A stretch of DNA of 11,721 bases, from assembly GCF_008831285.2 (NCBI RefSeq), contig NW_022204924.1:1-11721 (forward strand), given 5' to 3'. The notes below the pieces were generated by a model. The model made no database searches. It was not told where the DNA came from and saw only the letters and a list, made by a program, of their open reading frames with translations. Every line of letters starts with the position of its first letter. The first letter of the stretch is position 1. The stretch is from Nymphaea colorata. Taxonomy: Eukaryota > Streptophyta > Magnoliopsida > Nymphaeales > Nymphaeaceae. Below are positions 8,311 to 11,721 of the stretch, piece by piece. The translations under genes were made by a program, and so were the position numbers.

Positions 8311-8831
8311 AATCTTGTTCTACTAATCGAATCCTGTCGTTCGATGTGAGTTTCGCACAATCGGAACACCTCGAAAATCACTCATTTTTCCACTTTTTCC
8401 AAGACTATAGCCTTTGGTTTTTTAGGCCAAAAAGTCGACCACCCAGTACGAAGGCCAAAGTTTCGGAGGCGATAGCCTCGGTCGAAAGAAGTCGTTCGAG
8501 CGTCTCAGAACGAAATTCCGTCGAAATTGCCGACTGTAGAGCAGTTTGAAGTTGTGTGTTATAGGACCCTGCACGTCACGTTAGCAAAGATATCGTTCTC
8601 GCGTCGAAATCGCCGTTTGTCGGCCAGATCGGCAGCTCTAGAGTGAATTTTCATGCAGATCAACGTCCTGTCTTCTCGTCAGAAGGCAGATCAACGGGTC
8701 TTCAGCGAGTTTTCATGCAGATCAACGGCCTTGTTCGAGCCTTGCGCTACGGCGTTCGATGCATGCAAGACGAGTTCGTTCTGGCGTCAAACTAGTCGCT
8801 TTATTGGGATTTTCTAGAGAAACGGACTTGG
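8311..8831. repeat. Satellite unit 17 (521 bp)
   Basis: AATCACTC, a five-T middle run, GTGTGTTATAGG, GAATTTT, GTCTTCAGCG and the long tail. It lacks the GAGACACC and GTGTGCTATAGG variants of its neighbours 16 and 18. Confidence 0.95.
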
Positions 8832-9353
8832 AATCTTGTTCTACTAATCGATCCTGTCGTTCGATGTGAGTTTCGCACAATCGGAGACACCTCGAAAATC
8901 ACTCATTTTTCCACTTTTTTCCAAGACTATAGCCTTTGGTTTTTTAGGCCAAAAAGTCGACCACCCAGTACGAAGGCCAAAGTTTCGGAGGCGATAGCCT
9001 CGGTCGAAAGAAGTCGTTCGAGCGTCTCAGAACGAAATTCCGTCGAAATTGCCGACTGTAGAGCAGTTTGAAGTTGTGTGCTATAGGACCCTGCACGTCA
9101 CGTTAGCAAAGATATCGTTCTCGCGTCGAAATCGCCGTTTGTCGGCCAGATCGGCAGCTCTAGAGTGAATTTTCATGCAGATCAACGTCCTGTCTTCTCG
9201 TCAGAAGGCAGATCAACGGGTCTTCAGCGAGTTTTCATGCAGATCAACGGCCTTGTTCGAGCCTTGCGCTACGGCGTTCGATGCATGCAAGACGAGTTCG
9301 TTCTGGCGTCAAACTAGTCGCTTTATTGGGATTTTCTAGAGAAACGGACTTGG
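8832..9353. repeat. Satellite unit 18 (522 bp)
   Basis: ATCGATCCTG (one A lost, making ATCGAT), CGGAGACACC, AATCACTC and GTGTGCTATAGG. It resembles unit 16 more than unit 17 at the GAGACACC and CTATAGG sites. Confidence 0.95.
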
Positions 9354-9875
9354 AATCTTGTTCTACTAATCGAATCCTGTCGTTCGATGTGAGTTTCGCA
9401 CAATCGGAACACCTCGAAAATCGCTCATTTTTCCACTTTTTTCCAAGACTATAGCCTTTGGTTTTTTAGGCCAAAAAGTCGACCACCCAGTACGAAGGCC
9501 AAAGTTTCGGAGGCGATAGCCTCGGTCGAAAGAAGTCGTTCGAGCGTCTCAGAACGAAATTCCGTCGATAATTGCCGACTGTAGAGCAGTTTGAAGTTGT
9601 GTGTATAGGACCCTGCACGTCACGTTAGCAAAGATATCGTTCTCGCGTCGAAATCGCCGTTTGTCGGCCAGATCGGCAGCTCTAGAGTGAATTTTCATGC
9701 AGATCAACGTCCTGTCTTCTCGTCAGAAGGCAGATCAACGGGTCTTCAGCGAGTTTTCATGCAGATCAACGGCCTTGTTCGAGCCTTGCGCTACGGCGTT
9801 CGATGCATGCAAGACGAGTTCGTTCTGGCGTCAAACTAGTCGCTTTATTGGGATTTTCTAGAGAAACGGACTTGG
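9354..9875. repeat. Satellite unit 19 (522 bp)
   Basis: Returns to AATCGCTC. It has GATAATT and GTGTGTATAGG, a pair shared with unit 20, plus GAATTTT, GTCTTCAGCG and the long tail. Confidence 0.95.
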
Positions 9876-10390
9876 AATCTTGTTCTACTAATCGATCCTG
9901 TCGTTCGATGTGAGTTTCGCACAATCGGAACACCTCGAAAATCACTCATTTTTCCACTTTTTTCCAAGACTATAGCCTTTGGTTTTTTAGGCCAAAAAGT
10001 CGACCACCCAGTACGAAGGCCAAAGTTTCGGAGGCGATAGCCTCGTCGAAAGAAGTCGTTCGAGCGTCTCAGAACGAAATTCCGTCGATAATTGCCGACT
10101 GTAGAGCAGTTTGAAGTTGTGTGTATAGGACCCTGCACGTCACGTTAGCAAAGATATCGTTCTCGCGTCGAAATCGCCGTTTGTCGGCCAGATCGGCAGC
10201 TCTAGAGTGATTTTCATGCAGATCAACGTCTGTCTTCTCGTCAGAAGGCAGATCAACGGGTCTTCAGCGAGTTTTCATGCAGATCAACGGCCTTGTTCGA
10301 GCCTTGCGCTACGGCGTTCGATGCATGCAAGACGAGTCGTTCTGGCGTCAAACTAGTCGCTTTTGGGATTTTCTAGAGAAACGGACTTGG
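9876..10390. repeat. Satellite unit 20 (515 bp)
   Basis: Start of the shorter right-hand units. It has ATCGATCC, AATCACTC, CCTCGTCGAAAG (one G lost), GATAATT, GTGTGTATAGG, GATTTT, ACGTCTGTC, GACGAGTCGTTC and a CTTTTGGG tail. Confidence 0.95.
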
Positions 10391-10905
10391 AATCTTGTTC
10401 TACTAATCGATCCTGTCGTTCGATGTGAGTTTCGCACAATCGAGACACCTCGAAAATCGCTCATTTTTCCACTTTTTTCCAAGACTATAGCCTTTGGTTT
10501 TTTAGGCCAAAAAGTCGACCACCCAGTACGAAGGCCAAAGTTTCGGAGGCGATAGCCTCGGTCGAAAGAAGTCGTTCGAGCGTCTCAGAACGAAATTCCG
10601 TCGAAATTGCCGACTGTAGAGCAGTTTGAAGTTGTGTGCTATAGGACCCCGCACGTCACGTTAGCAAGAGATCGTTCTCGCGTCGAAATCGCCGTTTGTC
10701 GGCCAGATCGGCAGCTCTAGAGTGATTTTCATGCAGATCAACGTCTGTCTTCTCGTCAGAAGGCAGATCAACGGGTCTTAGCGAGTTTTCATGCAGATCA
10801 ACGGCCTTGTTCGAGCCTTGCGCTATGGCGTTCGATGCATGCAAGACGATCGTTCTGGCGTCAAACTGGTCGCTTTTTGGGATTTTCTAGAGCAAACGGA
10901 CTTGG
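10391..10905. repeat. Satellite unit 21 (515 bp), right-edge subtype
   Basis: ATCGATCC, AATCGAGACACC, GTGTGCTATAGG, GGACCCCGCACG, GCAAGAGATCG, GTCTTAGCG, GCTATGGCG, GACGATCGTTC, CTGGTCG and TCTAGAGCAAACGG. The GAGCAAACGG end is shared only with unit 22. Confidence 0.95.
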
Positions 10906-11416
10906 AATCTTGTTCTACTAATCGATCCTGTCGTTCGATGTGAGTTTCGACAATCGGAACACCTCGAAAATCGCTCATTTTTCCACTTTTTCCAAGACTA
11001 TAGCCTTTGGTTTTTTTAGGCCAAAAAGTCGACCACCCAGTACGAAGGCCAAGTTTCGGAGGCGATAGCCTCGTCGAAGAAGTCGTCGAGCGTCTCAGAA
11101 CGAAATTCCGTCGAAATTGCCGACTGTAGAGCAGTTTGAAGTTGTGTGCTATAGGACCCTGCACGTCACGTTAGCAAAGATATCGTTCTCGCGTCGAAAT
11201 CGCCGTTTGTCGGCCAGATCGGCAGCTCTAGAGTGAATTTTCATGCAGATCAACGTCTGTCTTCTCGTCAGAAGGCAGATCAACGGGTCTTAGCGAGTTT
11301 TCATGCAGATCAACGGCCTTGTTCGAGCCTTGCGCTAGCGGTTCGAGCATGCAAGACGAGTTCGTTCTGGCGTCAACTAGTCGCTTTTCGGGATTTTCTA
11401 GAGCAAACGGACTTGG
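10906..11416. repeat. Satellite unit 22 (511 bp), right-edge subtype
   Basis: The shortest full unit. It has ATCGATCC, TTTCGACAATC, a seven-T third run, GGCCAAGTTTCGG, a deletion-rich CCTCGTCGAAGAAGTCGTCG segment, GCTAGCGGTTCGAGCATGC (which breaks the TGCATGCA palindrome) and CTTTTCGGG. The deletions in the two segments GGCCAAGTTTCGG and CCTCGTCGAAG recur exactly in unit 23. Confidence 0.95.
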
Positions 11417-11721
11417 AATCTTGTTCTACTAATCGAATCCTGTCGTTCGATGTGAGTTTCGCACATCGCAGACACCTCGAAAATCGCTCATTTTCCACTT
11501 TTTCCAAGACTATAGCCTTTGGTTTTTTAGGCCAAAAAGTCGACCACCCAGTACGAAGGCCAAGTTTCGGAGGCGATAGCCTCGTCGAAGAAGTCGTCGA
11601 GCGTCTCAGAACGAAATCCGTCGATAATTGCCGACTGTAGAGCAGTTTGAAGTTGTGTGCTATAGGACCCTGCACACGTCACGTTAGCAAGATATCGTTC
11701 TCGCGTCGAAATCGCCGTTCT
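11417..11721. repeat. Satellite unit 23, truncated by the window end (305 bp)
   Basis: It stops inside the low-variation core, before the subrepeats and hairpin. Variants include CACATCGCAGACACC, a four-T first run (CATTTTCC), the same deletions as unit 22, GAAATCCGTCG, GATAATT, GTGTGCTATAGG, a two-base insertion (GCACACGTCACG) and GCAAGATATCG. The last bases (CGCCGTTCT) deviate from the usual CGCCGTTTG and may be end-of-contig noise. Confidence 0.94.

Larger units (their letters stand above)
1..11721. repeat. Tandem satellite array, ~519-bp unit, 22 full copies plus one partial
   Basis: The same block recurs head to tail across the whole window. The phase motif AATCTTGTTCTACTA begins at 1, 518, 1035, 1549, 2070, 2586, 3104, 3623, 4143, 4664, 5186, 5706, 6225, 6747, 7268, 7790, 8311, 8832, 9354, 9876, 10391, 10906 and 11417. 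Unit lengths are 511-522 bp and no inverted unit is present. GC is about 49% (counted over 480 bases of one unit). No unique DNA, transposase or reverse transcriptase is visible, and both ends fall inside the array. Long complex units of this kind are typical of eukaryotic centromeric, pericentromeric or subtelomeric satellites; the chromosomal location here is inference. Repeated spacer elements of an rDNA intergenic region are a less likely alternative. The strand of any transcription is unknown. I do not recognise the family. Confidence 0.98.

Noticed and set aside
1-11721. Transposon or LTR element
   Set aside because: No terminal inverted repeats, LTR pair, target-site duplication or enzyme-coding frame; the sequence is only simple head-to-tail monomers.
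1-11721. Telomeric repeat array
   Set aside because: No runs of TTAGG, TTAGGG or similar short units are present; subtelomeric placement remains possible but has no direct support.

Overview
The window is a single head-to-tail tandem repeat (satellite DNA) from its first base to its last. I find no gene, RNA gene, transposon or unique flanking DNA. Phased on the recurring motif AATCTTGTTCTACTA, it holds 22 complete units and one truncated unit (11417-11721). Unit lengths are 511-522 bp, with a mean of about 519 bp. All units run in the same direction and are nearly identical, so this is a young or actively homogenised array.

Each unit has its own architecture. In order after the phase motif come: a GTGAGT-containing segment; a T-rich tract with three T-runs; a short perfect dyad (GAGGC-GATA-GCCTC); a CG-rich linker; and a core of about 110 bp that barely varies between copies. 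The core contains a CTCTAGAG palindrome, 31-bp subrepeats built on GCAGATCAACG, and a 22-bp imperfect hairpin present in all 22 complete units. A TGCATGCA palindrome and a more variable tail follow. The tail looks like a diverged duplicate of a tract about 180 bp upstream, so the unit seems to have grown from shorter internal repeats.

Copy-to-copy differences are mostly one-base insertions or deletions, with few substitutions. Several variants run in contiguous blocks of neighbouring units (for example units 10-19, 11-20 and 14-18), as expected from local unequal exchange or conversion. Units near both window ends are shorter and more divergent. That may be true array-edge decay, or lower consensus quality at the ends of an assembled contig.

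The organism cannot be named from sequence alone. A long, complex, roughly 519-bp satellite points to a eukaryote, probably pericentromeric, centromeric or subtelomeric heterochromatin. GC is near 49% and CpG is over-represented (about 45 per unit by hand count, against roughly 31 expected). This argues against a genome with heavy germline CpG methylation, such as a vertebrate or most plants, and fits insects such as Hymenoptera, though fungi or protists are not excluded. The many open frames are by-products of the repeat and change frame from unit to unit.
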